Positions 1 to 8,721 are shown, counted from the first letter of the stretch. The stretch is DNA of 64,000 bases from Roseiarcus sp036489975 (GCA_036489975.1 DASXES010000130.1:14436-78435); one strand, 5' to 3'. Notes: generated by a model not told the origin, from the sequence alone. Numbers and translations are program-made.

Positions 1-252
1 GTAAGCGGCCTCTGGAGAAACAGTCCCGGACGGTTGGCGTTAAGGGCCGTTGCCCAAAGCAGAGATTTGCGGGTTCCTCCAACAGGGGGCGGCGACGCGC
101 AAGGGCGGCTTCGCTCTTCACCGGCGGCGGGCCGCCCTATTCGCGCTCGTCATGGCGCCCGGAATCTCGATCCCCGTGTTGAACGATCGGCGTTGTGCTA
201 GAAGGGCCAAGCCAATCGCACCGGGCGAAATGGCCGGAGGAAGAGAGCGCAA
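1..252. other. Left-edge stretch without a supported gene
   Basis: No reading frame here has protein-like composition. Long open frames crossing it on both strands are by-products of the high GC content and of the M20 gene that follows. A purine-rich ribosome-binding site (GGAGGAAGAG, about 236-245) at its right end serves the gene at 253. An upstream gene may end beyond the left edge. Confidence 0.5.
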
Positions 253-1635
253 ATGGCTACGATCGACGACATTCTTTCCGCCATTGACGCCGGTCAGACA
301 AAGGCGCTCGAGCGTCTGTTCGGCTTCCTGTCGATCCCCTCGATCTCCGCGGTTCCCGCGCATTTCCCGGACTGCGAGCGGGCCGCGGACTGGCTGGTCG
401 GGGAGCTCGGCGACATTGGCTTCGAGGCGGCCAAGCATCCGACCTCCGGGCGCCCGATGGTGGTCGGGCGCATCAAGGCCGCCCGCCGCGAGGCGCCGAA
501 TGTTCTTTTCTATGGCCACTATGACGTGCAGCCGGTCGATCCGCTGAACCTCTGGCGCAACCCGCCGTTCGAGCCGAAGGTCGAGGCAGGCCCTCAGGGC
601 GAGGAAATCGTGGCGAGAGGCGCCTGCGACGACAAGGGTCAGCTCATGACCTTTCTCGAAGCTTGCCGCGCCTTCAAGCAATTCGGCGGACCGCCGTGCC
701 ATATCACCGCGCTGTTCGAAGGCGAGGAGGAGACGGGTTCGCCGTCGCTGCCGGCCTTCCTCGCGACGAACGCCAAAGATCTGAAGGCCGATATCGCATT
801 GGTCTGCGACACTGGCATGTGGGACCGCACGACGCCCGCGATCACCGTCGCGCTGCGCGGCATCGTCGGCGAGGAAGTCGTGCTGACGGGCGCCAATCGG
901 GATCTGCACTCGGGCCTTTACGGGGGCCTCGCCGTCAACCCGATCCATGTGCTCACGCGGATACTTGGCGAGCTGCACGACGATAACGGCGCGGTCGCCA
1001 TACCCGGCTTCTACGACGGCGTCGAAGACCTCCCGGAGGAAATCGCCGACCAGTGGAACGGGCTCAATTTCGACGCGACGGCGTTCCTGCGCGACGTCGG
1101 ACTCACCACGTCCGCGGGCGAGCGCGATCGCACGCCTCTCGAGATCCTGTGGTCGCGGCCGACCTGCGAGGTCAACGGCGTTTCCGGCGGCTATGCCGGC
1201 GAGGGGACCAAGACGGTGCTGCCCGCCAAGGCCAGCGCCAAGCTCACCTTCCGGCTCGTCGGCAAGCAGAATCCGGAGCGGGTCGCCCAGGCCTTCCGCG
1301 CCTTCGTGACCTCGCGCCTGCCGCCGGATGTGAAAGCCGAATTCATCAGCCACGCCGGCAGCCCGGCCATTTCCCTGCCGGTCAAGAACCAGGCGCTGAA
1401 GCTCGCTCGCCGGGCGCTGGAGACCGAATGGGGCAAGCCGGCGGCGCTGGTCGGCAGCGGCGGCTCCATCCCGATCGTCGGCTCCTTCAAGCGCGAACTC
1501 GGCATGGACAGCCTCCTGGTCGGCTTCGCCCTCGACGACGATCGCGTGCATTCGCCCAACGAGAAATACGACCGAGCGTCTTTCCATAAGGGGGCGCGAT
1601 CATGGGCGCGCATCCTGGCGGCGCTGGCCGCGTGA
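253..1635 (+). CDS. M20 family metallopeptidase (dipeptidase-like)
   Basis: A 460-aa cytoplasmic zinc exopeptidase of the M20/ArgE/DapE/CPG2 clan, without signal peptide. The metal and catalytic signatures run in order: FYGHYDVQP with its His and Asp near residue 90, RGACDDKGQ near 120, EGEEETGSPS near 157 with the catalytic Glu pair, a CDTGMWD segment, and a C-terminal HSPNE with the last metal ligand. Between them sits the lid and dimerisation domain with DLHSGLYGG. Length fits the roughly 460-residue M20 dipeptidase subgroup. The ATG at 253 follows a strong ribosome-binding site. The stop overlaps the GTG start of the Nudix gene by 4 nt, so the two are translationally coupled. The true peptide substrate cannot be read from sequence. 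Confidence 0.9.
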   Translation: MATIDDILSAIDAGQTKALERLFGFLSIPSISAVPAHFPDCERAADWLVGELGDIGFEAAKHPTSGRPMVVGRIKAARREAPNVLFYGHYDVQPVDPLNLWRNPPFEPKVEAGPQGEEIVARGACDDKGQLMTFLEACRAFKQFGGPPCHITALFEGEEETGSPSLPAFLATNAKDLKADIALVCDTGMWDRTTPAITVALRGIVGEEVVLTGANRDLHSGLYGGLAVNPIHVLTRILGELHDDNGAVAIPGFYDGVEDLPEEIADQWNGLNFDATAFLRDVGLTTSAGERDRTPLEILWSRPTCEVNGVSGGYAGEGTKTVLPAKASAKLTFRLVGKQNPERVAQAFRAFVTSRLPPDVKAEFISHAGSPAISLPVKNQALKLARRALETEWGKPAALVGSGGSIPIVGSFKRELGMDSLLVGFALDDDRVHSPNEKYDRASFHKGARSWARILAALAA

Positions 1636-2063
1636 CGGAGGGTCGGGTCGGCGTCGGCTGCGGCGCCGCGATCGTCTCCAATGGGCGCATCCTGCTCGTC
1701 AAGCGGCGCAGAGCGCCGGAGCGAGGATGCTGGAACCCGCCCGGCGGCAAGGTGGATCATCTGGAGCGGGTCGAGGACGCGATCCGGCGCGAGACGCTGG
1801 AGGAAACGGGCCTCGCGATCCGTCTGACGCGCTTGCTCCAGCTCACGCAAATGCTCGGTCAGGACGGCGAGCATTGGGTGTCTCCGGTTTGGCTCGCCGA
1901 GGTCACGGAAGGTGAAGCGCGCAATCTCGAGCCTGACAAGGCCGAGGCGGTCGCCTGGTTTGCGCTTAGCTCTCCTCCGGCGCCTCTTGGACAGGCCGCG
2001 CGCGAGGCGATCGGGCGCCTCGAACGTGGGGCGAATCGTCTCGCAGGAACAGACGCCCGATGA
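1632..2063 (+). CDS. Nudix hydrolase
   Basis: A 143-aa single-domain Nudix protein that hydrolyses a nucleoside diphosphate linked to another group. The Nudix box is complete: G-x5-E-x7-R-E-x2-E-E-x-G, running from PPGGKVDH to REtLEETGL, with the metal-binding Glu residues present. I prefer the GTG at 1632, which overlaps the TGA of the M20 gene by 4 nt. An ATG at 1602 would add ten residues. Its own stop overlaps the ATG of the folate gene (ATGA at 2060). A Nudix protein at the head of a folate gene invites the guess of dihydroneopterin-triphosphate removal, since that folate step is often done by a Nudix enzyme. This is inference only; the protein could equally be a house-cleaning MutT-type enzyme. 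Confidence 0.85.
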   Translation: MTEGRVGVGCGAAIVSNGRILLVKRRRAPERGCWNPPGGKVDHLERVEDAIRRETLEETGLAIRLTRLLQLTQMLGQDGEHWVSPVWLAEVTEGEARNLEPDKAEAVAWFALSSPPAPLGQAAREAIGRLERGANRLAGTDAR

Positions 2064-3406
2064 CCGCCTCTCGCCGCTCCATCCATCGCGACACATTCCT
2101 GAACGCACTGAAATCGTCGCCCCAGCTCATGGGCATTCTCAATGTGACGCCCGACTCGTTCTCTGACGGGGGGCGCCATTCCGACCTTGCCCCAGCCGTC
2201 GCGCGGGCGAAAACAATGATCGCGGAGGGCGCGGCGATCATCGACGTCGGCGGCGAGTCGACACGGCCCGGCCACACTCCCGTTCCCGAGGACGAGGAGC
2301 TGCGGCGAGTTGCGCCCGCGCTCGAGGCGCTGGCCGAGATCGACGCTCCGATCTCGATCGACACGAGCAAGGCCAGGGTCGCGCGCGAGGCGGCGCGGCT
2401 CGGCGCCTCAGTCATCAACGACGTCTGGGGCCTCCAGCGCGATCCCGGCATGGCGGACGCCGTGGCGGAGACCGGCTCGGCGATCGTCGCCATGCACAAT
2501 CGGGAGCAGGCGGACGAGGCGATCGACATTCTCGACGATGTCGAGCGCTTCTTCGAGCGCTCGCTCAATCTCGCGGCGGGCGCCGGCGTGCCCTTTGGCC
2601 GGATTCTGCTCGATCCCGGAATCGGCTTCGGCAAGACGCGGCGGCAGAACCACGCGTGCATCTGGAACCTCGATCGATTCCGCCGCTTCGGGGCGCCGAT
2701 CCTGGTCGGCCTGTCGCGCAAGTCGTTCATCGGCGGGATCATCGACGCCGAGGTCGACAAGCGCCTGCCCGGCACGCTCGCCGCCGACACGATAGCGCTC
2801 ATGCGGGGCGCCTCGGTGCTGCGCGTGCATGATGTGCTTGAGAACCGCGCCGCGCTCGCCGTCTTCATGGCGCTCCACGGCGCCGCCGCTCCCTCATCCG
2901 CGGCGAAGCCGGAAGACGGCGGCTGGACGCGCATCGTCCTCGCGCTCGGCGGCAATGTGGGGGACAAGGCGGCTAGCCTGCGCCGGGCTCTGCATGCGCT
3001 CGCAAGCGATCCGCAGATCGAACTCGCCGCTGTCTCGCGCTTCTACCGCACCGCCCCCTGGGGCAAGACCGACCAGGACTGGTTCGTCAACGCCTGCGCG
3101 CTCGGTCGGACGAGCCTTGCACCCGAGGCGCTGCTCGAACGCGTCAAGGCGCTCGAAGTCGAGCTCGGCCGCGCGCCTACGGAGCGCTGGGGGCCGCGCA
3201 TGATCGACATCGACCTCATCGCCTACGACGATGCGACGCTGAAGACCGAGCGGCTGACCCTGCCGCATCCCGAGCTGTTCAACCGGGCCTTCGTCCTCGC
3301 GCCGCTGGCCGAAATCGCGCCTGACCTCGTCATCGCAGGCGTAAGGGTCGAGGAGGCGGCGGCCCGCCTCGGGACTGAGGCCGAGGCGGTCGTTCCGGTC
3401 GATTGA
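2060..3406 (+). CDS. folPK: Bifunctional dihydropteroate synthase / HPPK (FolP-FolK fusion)
   Basis: A 448-aa fusion of two folate-pathway enzymes. Residues about 15-275 are dihydropteroate synthase: GILNVTPDSFSDGG, the pterin-loop DVGGESTRPG, ISIDTSK, LLDPGIGFGK and SRKSFIG are all present. Residues about 290-440 are 6-hydroxymethyl-7,8-dihydropterin pyrophosphokinase: LALGGNVGDK near the start, WFVNACA, and the ATP/Mg segment with R-MIDIDLIAYDD. A short linker rich in Ala and Ser joins them. HPPK makes the diphosphorylated pterin that DHPS condenses with p-aminobenzoate, so the fusion couples consecutive steps. Many alphaproteobacteria have separate folP-folB-folK genes; here folB is missing between the two and the order is DHPS first, opposite to the HPPK-DHPS fusions of plants and fungi. 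Both active sites look intact. Confidence 0.93.
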   Translation: MTASRRSIHRDTFLNALKSSPQLMGILNVTPDSFSDGGRHSDLAPAVARAKTMIAEGAAIIDVGGESTRPGHTPVPEDEELRRVAPALEALAEIDAPISIDTSKARVAREAARLGASVINDVWGLQRDPGMADAVAETGSAIVAMHNREQADEAIDILDDVERFFERSLNLAAGAGVPFGRILLDPGIGFGKTRRQNHACIWNLDRFRRFGAPILVGLSRKSFIGGIIDAEVDKRLPGTLAADTIALMRGASVLRVHDVLENRAALAVFMALHGAAAPSSAAKPEDGGWTRIVLALGGNVGDKAASLRRALHALASDPQIELAAVSRFYRTAPWGKTDQDWFVNACALGRTSLAPEALLERVKALEVELGRAPTERWGPRMIDIDLIAYDDATLKTERLTLPHPELFNRAFVLAPLAEIAPDLVIAGVRVEEAAARLGTEAEAVVPVD

Positions 3407-3515
3407 GCGGGAGGAAATGCGTTTTCGCGCTGGCTTCGGCCGCCGGAACCCAACTAAACTCCCGCCAAACCCTCCGCCGGCCCTCATTTTCTCCCCCGAT
3501 GGATCAAGAAGCCGC

Positions 3516-4376
3516 ATGTCCGCCTGGTCGCAAACCTTCACCTTTCTCGACGGGCAATGGCTCGAGGGCAACGCCCCGATCATCGGGGCGCGCACGCACG
3601 CCTTCTGGCTGGGATCGAGCGTGTTCGACGGGGCGCGCGCCTTCGAGGGCGTGACGCCCGATATCGACAAGCATTGCGCGCGGCTCAACCGCTCGGCGAA
3701 GGCCATGTGCCTCAAGCCCACCGTGAGCGTCGAGGCGATGATCGAGATCGCGAACGAGGGCCTGAAGAAATTCAAGCCCGGGGCCGAACTCTATATCCGC
3801 CCGATGTACTGGGCGGAGCGTGGCTCGCTCATGTCGTCCGTCCCGCCCGACCCCGACTCGACCCGCTTTTGCCTGTGTCTCTACGAAACGCCTCTGCCGC
3901 AGCCGACTGGCGTGTCGATCACCCGCTCGCCTTTCGCCAAGCCGCTCGGAATCACCATTCCGATCGAAGCCAAGGCCGGCTGCCTTTATCCCAACAACGG
4001 GCGGGCGCTGATCGAGGCTCGGGCGCGCGGCTTCGACAATTGCCTCATGTGCGACATGCTCGGCAATGTCGCGGAGCTCGCGACCGCGAACATATTCCTG
4101 GCCAAGGACGGCGTGGTGATGACGCCGATGGCCAATGGGACGTTCCTCAACGGCGTCACCCGGCAGCGGGTGCTGGCCCTGCTGCGCGCCGACGGGGTCG
4201 ACGCGCGGGAGGCCAGTCTTGGCTTTGCTGATTTCGATTCTGCGGACGAGATCTTCGTCGTCGGCAATTACAGCAAGGTGACGCCGGTGAGGCGCATCGA
4301 CGAGCGCGACCTGCAGCCCGGGCCGTTTTTCCGCCGTGCGCGAAAGCTCTATTGGGAATTCGCCCACGCGGGCTAG
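3516..4376 (+). CDS. Branched-chain amino acid aminotransferase-like, class IV
   Basis: A 286-aa PLP enzyme of fold type IV. Visible are the N-terminal GARTHAFWLGSSVFDGARAFEG stretch (residues about 25-45), the PLP lysine in EAKAGCLYPNN (near residue 155), the cofactor-binding segment ending in GNVAELATANIF, and NGVTRQRVL. This fits the short alphaproteobacterial BCAT group that moves an amino group between Val, Leu or Ile and 2-oxoglutarate. D-amino-acid transaminase or aminodeoxychorismate lyase, a folate enzyme of the same fold, remain alternatives and the folate neighbour is suggestive. The ATG at 3516 was chosen because the preceding in-frame 33 residues from 3417 lack family similarity and are basic and proline-rich. 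Confidence 0.85.
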   Translation: MSAWSQTFTFLDGQWLEGNAPIIGARTHAFWLGSSVFDGARAFEGVTPDIDKHCARLNRSAKAMCLKPTVSVEAMIEIANEGLKKFKPGAELYIRPMYWAERGSLMSSVPPDPDSTRFCLCLYETPLPQPTGVSITRSPFAKPLGITIPIEAKAGCLYPNNGRALIEARARGFDNCLMCDMLGNVAELATANIFLAKDGVVMTPMANGTFLNGVTRQRVLALLRADGVDAREASLGFADFDSADEIFVVGNYSKVTPVRRIDERDLQPGPFFRRARKLYWEFAHAG

Positions 4377-4415
4377 GACGTCGGAAGGCGCCATCGCCGC
4401 AACAAGGGAGAATGA

Positions 4416-4790
4416 ATGGCGACGCGTTTGACGATCCGGCTTGATTTCGGCCCAGGCCGCCGCTTGGGCGCGGGCAAGATCGCGCTTCTGGAATCGATCG
4501 AGAAGACCGGATCGATCTCGGCCGCTGGCCGCGCGCATGAGATGTCCTACCGTCGCGCCTGGCTCCTGGTCGACGAATTGAACGAGCTGTTCACGGCGCC
4601 GCTCGTATCCGCCCATCACGGCGGGGTGAAAGGCGGGGGCGCCCAGCTCACCGACCAGGGCCGGCGCATCGTCGCCCTTTACCGCGACGCGGAAGCCAAG
4701 ATGCGCGCCGCGGCGCAAGGCGACATCGACGCCATCGAGCGCGCCCTTGGCGTGGTTAAACCGGATCAGAACGAGCCGCCCGCCGCCTAG
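4416..4790 (+). CDS. ModE-type winged-helix transcriptional regulator (N-terminal domain only)
   Basis: A 124-aa DNA-binding protein matching the N-terminal winged helix of ModE and LysR-type proteins: GAGKIALLESIEKTGSISAAGRAHEMSYRRAW is the helix-turn-helix, followed by a wing and the LTDQGRRIVALYR helix. The tandem molybdate-binding (mop) domains of full ModE are absent, as in the small 'LysR domain' ModE proteins common in this order. It probably represses or activates as a dimer; the target is not visible, and there is no molybdate transport gene in the window. A ribosome-binding site (AAGGGAG) precedes the ATG. Confidence 0.8.
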   Translation: MATRLTIRLDFGPGRRLGAGKIALLESIEKTGSISAAGRAHEMSYRRAWLLVDELNELFTAPLVSAHHGGVKGGGAQLTDQGRRIVALYRDAEAKMRAAAQGDIDAIERALGVVKPDQNEPPAA

Positions 4791-4905
4791 GCCCCAAAGC
4801 TCGTCGTAGTCGGAATGGCGATTTCAGCCTCGAATACAGTCGCTGAGGCGCCGCGAAGCGACCTCGAAGCACGCTCCAGGCTAGGAGAAGTCAGCCCTCG
4901 CTGGG

Positions 4906-4947
4906 TCATCCTTCGAGACGCGAGGCTGCGCCTCGCCCTCAGGATGA
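4906..4947. repeat. Small palindromic intergenic repeat
   Basis: A 42-nt imperfect palindrome opens with TCATCCT and closes with AGGATGA, with an inner GAGGCTGCGCCTC palindrome at 4922-4934. It lies in the 224-nt gap between the ModE-like gene and trpF. Its style matches the REP-like palindromes scattered through Hyphomicrobiales chromosomes. It could form a hairpin in RNA reading either way. I saw no second copy in this window. Confidence 0.65.
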
Positions 4948-5014
4948 GGGCGTATCCGGCGGCGCATTTGGCAACCTTTGACAGCCGCGTCCCTTTGACC
5001 GAAAGAAGCGCGCG

Positions 5015-5683
5015 ATGACGCCCATGGTCAAAATCTGCGGCCTTTCCACCGCCGCCACGCTGGACGCTGCGCTTGACGCCGGCGCCGACATGGTCGGATT
5101 CGTGTTCTTTCCCAAGAGCCCGCGCCATATCGACTTAGCGACCGCGCGCGCACTCGGCCGCCAAGCCCGGGGACGGGCCAAGATCGTCGCGCTCAGCGTC
5201 GACGCCGACGACGACACCTTGAAGCATATCGTCGAGGCCCTCGCGCCCGACCTTATGCAATTGCATGGGAGCGAGACGCCGGCGCGAGTGAAAGAGATCG
5301 CCGAGCTTTGCGCCCTTCCGACCATGAAGGCGATCGGGGTGGCGACGCGCGCCGATCTCGCCCTGGCCAGGGCTTATGAGGGCGCCGCCGATCATTTCCT
5401 GATCGACGCCAAGCCGCCGAAGGACGCGGTTCTGCCGGGCGGCAACGGCCGCGCGTTCGACTGGAGCCTGACGCGGGACTTTCGTCCGCCCGTTCCCTGG
5501 CTGTTGTCGGGAGGCCTCGACCCCGAGAGTGTCGCGGCGGCGATCGCGCTCAGCGGCGCGCAAGGCGTCGACGTCTCCTCCGGCGTCGAGAGCGCGCATG
5601 GGCTCAAGGACGAGCGCAAGATCAGGGCGTTCATCGCCGCGGCGAGGCGGGCTTTCGAGCGTGCGCCCGCGGAAGCAGGTTGA
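5015..5683 (+). CDS. trpF: Phosphoribosylanthranilate isomerase
   Basis: A 222-aa (beta/alpha)8 enzyme of tryptophan biosynthesis that rearranges N-(5-phosphoribosyl)anthranilate to CdRP. Family motifs are VKICGLS at the N-terminus with the general-base Cys, GFVFFPKSPRHI, LMQLHGSE, the catalytic-Asp strand FLIDAKPPK, and LSGGLDPESV followed by GVDVSSGVES at the phosphate site. The ATG at 5015 overlaps nothing upstream and gives the usual family length. trpB follows after a single base, so they are one transcript. Confidence 0.95.
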   Translation: MTPMVKICGLSTAATLDAALDAGADMVGFVFFPKSPRHIDLATARALGRQARGRAKIVALSVDADDDTLKHIVEALAPDLMQLHGSETPARVKEIAELCALPTMKAIGVATRADLALARAYEGAADHFLIDAKPPKDAVLPGGNGRAFDWSLTRDFRPPVPWLLSGGLDPESVAAAIALSGAQGVDVSSGVESAHGLKDERKIRAFIAAARRAFERAPAEAG

Positions 5684-5684
5684 C

Positions 5685-6905
5685 ATGAGCAAGCTCGAGA
5701 AGCCCAATTCCTATCGCGCCGGCCCGAACGACCGGGGCCGCTTCGGCATCTACGGGGGACGCTTCGTCCCCGAGACGCTGATGCCGCTCATTCTCTCGCT
5801 CGAAAAGGCTTACGAGGAGGCGAAAGCCGATCCGGCTTTCAAGGCCGAGCTCGATCATCTGCTCAAACACTATGTCGGGCGCCCGAGCCCGCTCTATTTC
5901 GCCGAGCGGCTGACCGAGCACCTCGGCGGCGCAAAAATCTATTTCAAGCGCGAGGAGCTGAATCACACCGGCGCCCATAAGATCAACAACGTGATAGGGC
6001 AGATCCTGCTTGCCCGGCGCATGGGGAAGAAGCGCATTATCGCCGAAACCGGCGCCGGGCAGCATGGCGTCGCGACCGCCACGGCCTGCGCGCGCTTCGG
6101 TCTGGAGTGCATCGTCTTTATGGGCGCGGTCGATGTCGAGCGGCAGAAGCCGAACGTCTTCCGCATGAAGATGCTGGGCGCGGAAGTCAGGCCCGTCGAA
6201 CAGGGCGCCCGCACCCTCAAGGACGCGATGAACGAGGCCTTGCGCGACTGGGTCACAAACGTGCACAATACCTATTATTGCATCGGCACGGTCGCGGGCC
6301 CGCATCCCTATCCCGCCATGGTGCGCGACTTCCAGTGCGTGATCGGCGAGGAGACGCGGGCGCAGATGCTGGAGGCCGAGGGCCGCCTGCCCGACAGCCT
6401 CGTCGCCTGCATCGGCGGCGGCTCAAACGCCATCGGCCTCTTTCACCCGTTCCTCGACGAGCCGGAGATCGAGATGTTCGGGGTCGAAGCGGCGGGCCAT
6501 GGACTCGACGTTCCCGGCGGCCACGCCGCCTCGATCAATGGCGGGCGCCCCGGCGTTCTGCACGGCAACCGGACTTATCTCCTGCAGACCGACGACGGCC
6601 AGATCCTCGAAGGCCACTCGATCTCGGCCGGGCTCGACTACCCTGGCATCGGACCGGAGCATTCCTGGCTCAACGATGTCGGCCGGGTGACCTATCTTGC
6701 GGCGACCGACAAGGAAGCGCTGAACGCTTTTCAGCTCTGTTCGAAGCTCGAAGGGATCATCCCGGCCCTCGAGCCCGCCCATGCGCTGGCCAAGGTGATC
6801 GAGCTTGCGCCGGAACGCCCGAAGGATCACCTGATGGTGCTCAACCTGTCCGGCCGCGGCGACAAGGACATCTATTCCGTCGCCGAGCATCTTGGGGGCA
6901 TGTAG
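5685..6905 (+). CDS. trpB: Tryptophan synthase beta chain
   Basis: A 406-aa PLP enzyme that joins indole and serine to make tryptophan. The PLP lysine lies in HTGAHKINN near residue 97, followed by ETGAGQHGVATATA and the glycine-rich phosphate loop CIGGGSNAIG. The C-terminus LNLSGRGDKD is typical. The ATG at 5685 is one base after the trpF stop; longer upstream extensions are arginine- and serine-rich shadow sequence. In most relatives trpA follows at once. Here it does not: the next 600 nt hold a cupin fragment and repeats, so the alpha subunit must be encoded elsewhere or be lost. Confidence 0.96.
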   Translation: MSKLEKPNSYRAGPNDRGRFGIYGGRFVPETLMPLILSLEKAYEEAKADPAFKAELDHLLKHYVGRPSPLYFAERLTEHLGGAKIYFKREELNHTGAHKINNVIGQILLARRMGKKRIIAETGAGQHGVATATACARFGLECIVFMGAVDVERQKPNVFRMKMLGAEVRPVEQGARTLKDAMNEALRDWVTNVHNTYYCIGTVAGPHPYPAMVRDFQCVIGEETRAQMLEAEGRLPDSLVACIGGGSNAIGLFHPFLDEPEIEMFGVEAAGHGLDVPGGHAASINGGRPGVLHGNRTYLLQTDDGQILEGHSISAGLDYPGIGPEHSWLNDVGRVTYLAATDKEALNAFQLCSKLEGIIPALEPAHALAKVIELAPERPKDHLMVLNLSGRGDKDIYSVAEHLGGM

Positions 6906-7120
6906 CGCCTCCTACTGCGGCGCGGGGACGAGCCCGTGACGCAGCAACGCGCCGCGTCCGGCGTATCGTTGCGGAAGGCGTGAATGATTCCGCGCTTGAT
7001 AACGATGGACTGGCCGGGCCTGAGCACGACGTCCTGACCGTCGACCCTAGGTCTACGCGCCGGATAGCCCATAAATCGTTCATCCCAGCTCTCGTGATGG
7101 TGCGCCACCGGCATGCCCAA
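6872..7120 (-). pseudogene. Cupin-domain fragment, antisense to the trpB end
   Basis: An 82-codon leftward frame from a TTG at 7120 (ATG at 7114) contains both cupin metal motifs in short form: HHHESWDE (motif 1), then VVLRPGQSIVIKRGIIHAFRN (motif 2). What precedes motif 1 in a normal cupin is missing, and the C-terminal 33 nt run into the trpB coding strand. It looks like the decayed end of a small cupin gene lying in the trpB-uxuA debris zone. A functional mini-cupin cannot be excluded. Confidence 0.45.
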
Positions 7121-7283
7121 CAGCTAACGCTAAGAGTCGACAATTTCTTGCAGAAAAGCAGAAATTGAGGGAAGCTTGCCCCATGATGAATCTGGCCCTT
7201 CCGCCCTGCCAGGACGTGGCCTCCCGTATCAGGGTGGGTCAGCCGGAAGGACAACCGGGCAGAAAATTGCTGACCGTGAAATT

Positions 7284-7350
7284 CCAGCGTAACCCATTGA
7301 AAAGTCAAGATTCAGACGAGAGAATCCAAGGAAATCCAAGGAAATCCAAC
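7284..7350 (-). repeat. Hairpin-word element, copy 1 (half copy, tail side)
   Basis: Read on the minus strand, three consecutive 10-nt words of the type TTGGATTTCC (plus-strand 7321-7350) are followed by a 30-nt tail at 7313-7284. The tail core GACTTTTCAATGGGTTACG is identical to that in copy 3. The conserved head and the left-hand words seen in copies 2 and 3 are not recognisable here, so this copy is probably truncated. In this orientation it lies 3' of uxuA, about 180 nt past the uxuA stop. Copies 2 (31946-32068) and 3 (59549-59701) also lie 3' of the co-directional gene. Confidence 0.65.
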
Positions 7351-7452
7351 CCTCATTTCCGGGGGTTTTGCAGCGAAACGACGAGCGCGCAAGAAAAGCC
7401 AAACGGAGGAGCCGGACCCATGTTGCGACCCTCCAGCCGACGCGCCGAATGG

Positions 7453-7490
7453 GTCATCGCGAGAAGCGGGGCGACGTGGCGATCCTGACG
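7453..7490. repeat. REP-like palindromic sequence
   Basis: A GC-rich imperfect palindrome has GTCATCGCGAG at the left and GCGATCCTGAC at the right, about 40 nt downstream of the uxuA stop. It resembles the GTCATTGCGAG-type repeats common between Hyphomicrobiales genes. It could help end or stabilise the uxuA transcript. Only one copy was noticed in the window. Confidence 0.45.
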
Positions 7491-7530
7491 CCATAGCAAG
7501 GCGCGTCATCGATTGGCGCTGTCGCGACGC

Positions 7531-8721
7531 TCACGCCACCCGCCCGCTGCGGAACGCTTCGACCGTCTGCATCACGCCACGCAGTTCCGCCAGGCCCTTG
7601 AGGCGGCCGATGAACGAATAACCGGGATTGACGCGCTTTCTTCCGTCGTCGCCGAGCAAGTGCCCGTGGTCGGGGCGCATCGGGATTTCGGCGTCGGGGC
7701 GCCCTTCCGCGCGCCGGCGGTCCTCCTCCGCCATCAGCGTCGCGACGAGCAGGACCATGTCGGTCTCGCCAGCGAGATGGTCGGCCTCGAAGAACGAGCC
7801 GTCCGCCTCGCGCCTGACATTGCGCAAATGGGCGAAATGCACGCGCGGTCCGAATTCCTTCGCCATGGCGACGAGGTCGTTCCGGGGGTTGGAGCCGAAC
7901 GAGCCGGCGCAGAGGGTGATCCCATTGGCCGGAGCCGGGACGGCGGCGAAGAGCTTGCGCGCGTCCTCGGCGGTGGACATGACGCGCGGCAGGCCGAAGA
8001 TGGGGAAGGCCGGATCGTCGGGATGGATGGCGAGGCGCGCGCCTTCCTCCTCGGCTGTCGCGGCGATCTCGCGCACGAACGCAAACAGGTTGGCGCGCAG
8101 GTCCTCGACCGTCACGTCCTCGTAGGCTGCGAGCGCGCGCTTGAAGCTTTGCCGGTCGTAGGTGAAGTCGCGCGCCGGCAGCCAGTCGATGAGCGTCCGC
8201 TCCAAGTCCTGCATTTCGCGCGGGCTCATCGCCTCGAAACGCGCCCTGGCCGCATCGATCTGCGCCGGCGCATAGTCGCCCTCGGCGCCGTCGCGCTCGA
8301 GGATGAAGAGGTCATAGGCCGCGTATTGGATGGCGTCGAAACGGAGCGCCGTTCCGCCGCCCAGAAGCGGCCAGTTGAGGTCGGTGCGCGTCCAGTCGGT
8401 TAGGCCCATGAAATTGTAGCAGAAGGTCTTCACGCCCGCGCGCGCGGCGTTGCGGATCGATTGCTTGTGATTGTCGATTCGGGCGCGGAAGTCGCCGCTG
8501 CGCGTCTTGATCGCCTCGCCGACGTTGACGCTCTCGACCACCGACCAGACGAGGCCCGCGCGCTCGATCTCGGCCCGCCGTTTCAGGAGCTCCTCCTCGC
8601 TCCAGACCTCGCCCCGGTTCATATGGTGAAGCGCGCTGACGATACCGGACGCGCCGGCCTGGCGCACATTCTCGAGGCTGACCGGATCGTCCGGCCCGAA
8701 CCACCGCCAGGTCTGCAGCAT
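7531..8721 (-). CDS. uxuA: Mannonate dehydratase
   Basis: A 396-aa enzyme that dehydrates D-mannonate to 2-keto-3-deoxygluconate in glucuronate breakdown. The N-terminus MLQTWRWFGPDDPV, the GIVSALHH and VESVNVGEAIK segments, HPDDP, CAGSFGSNPRND, HLRNV and the C-terminal RPDHGH metal-site motif match the UxuA family (about 394 residues in E. coli). The ATG at 8721 was chosen over 8760 because the family begins at MLQTW. No other hexuronate genes (uxaB, uxaC, kdgK) are nearby, so it stands alone here. Confidence 0.94.
   Translation of the reverse strand: MLQTWRWFGPDDPVSLENVRQAGASGIVSALHHMNRGEVWSEEELLKRRAEIERAGLVWSVVESVNVGEAIKTRSGDFRARIDNHKQSIRNAARAGVKTFCYNFMGLTDWTRTDLNWPLLGGGTALRFDAIQYAAYDLFILERDGAEGDYAPAQIDAARARFEAMSPREMQDLERTLIDWLPARDFTYDRQSFKRALAAYEDVTVEDLRANLFAFVREIAATAEEEGARLAIHPDDPAFPIFGLPRVMSTAEDARKLFAAVPAPANGITLCAGSFGSNPRNDLVAMAKEFGPRVHFAHLRNVRREADGSFFEADHLAGETDMVLLVATLMAEEDRRRAEGRPDAEIPMRPDHGHLLGDDGRKRVNPGYSFIGRLKGLAELRGVMQTVEAFRSGRVA

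Noticed and set aside
118..1587. A 489-codon leftward frame opposite the M20 peptidase
   Set aside because: No recognisable motif, and the plus-strand peptidase motifs are complete. High GC suppresses stops on the opposite strand.
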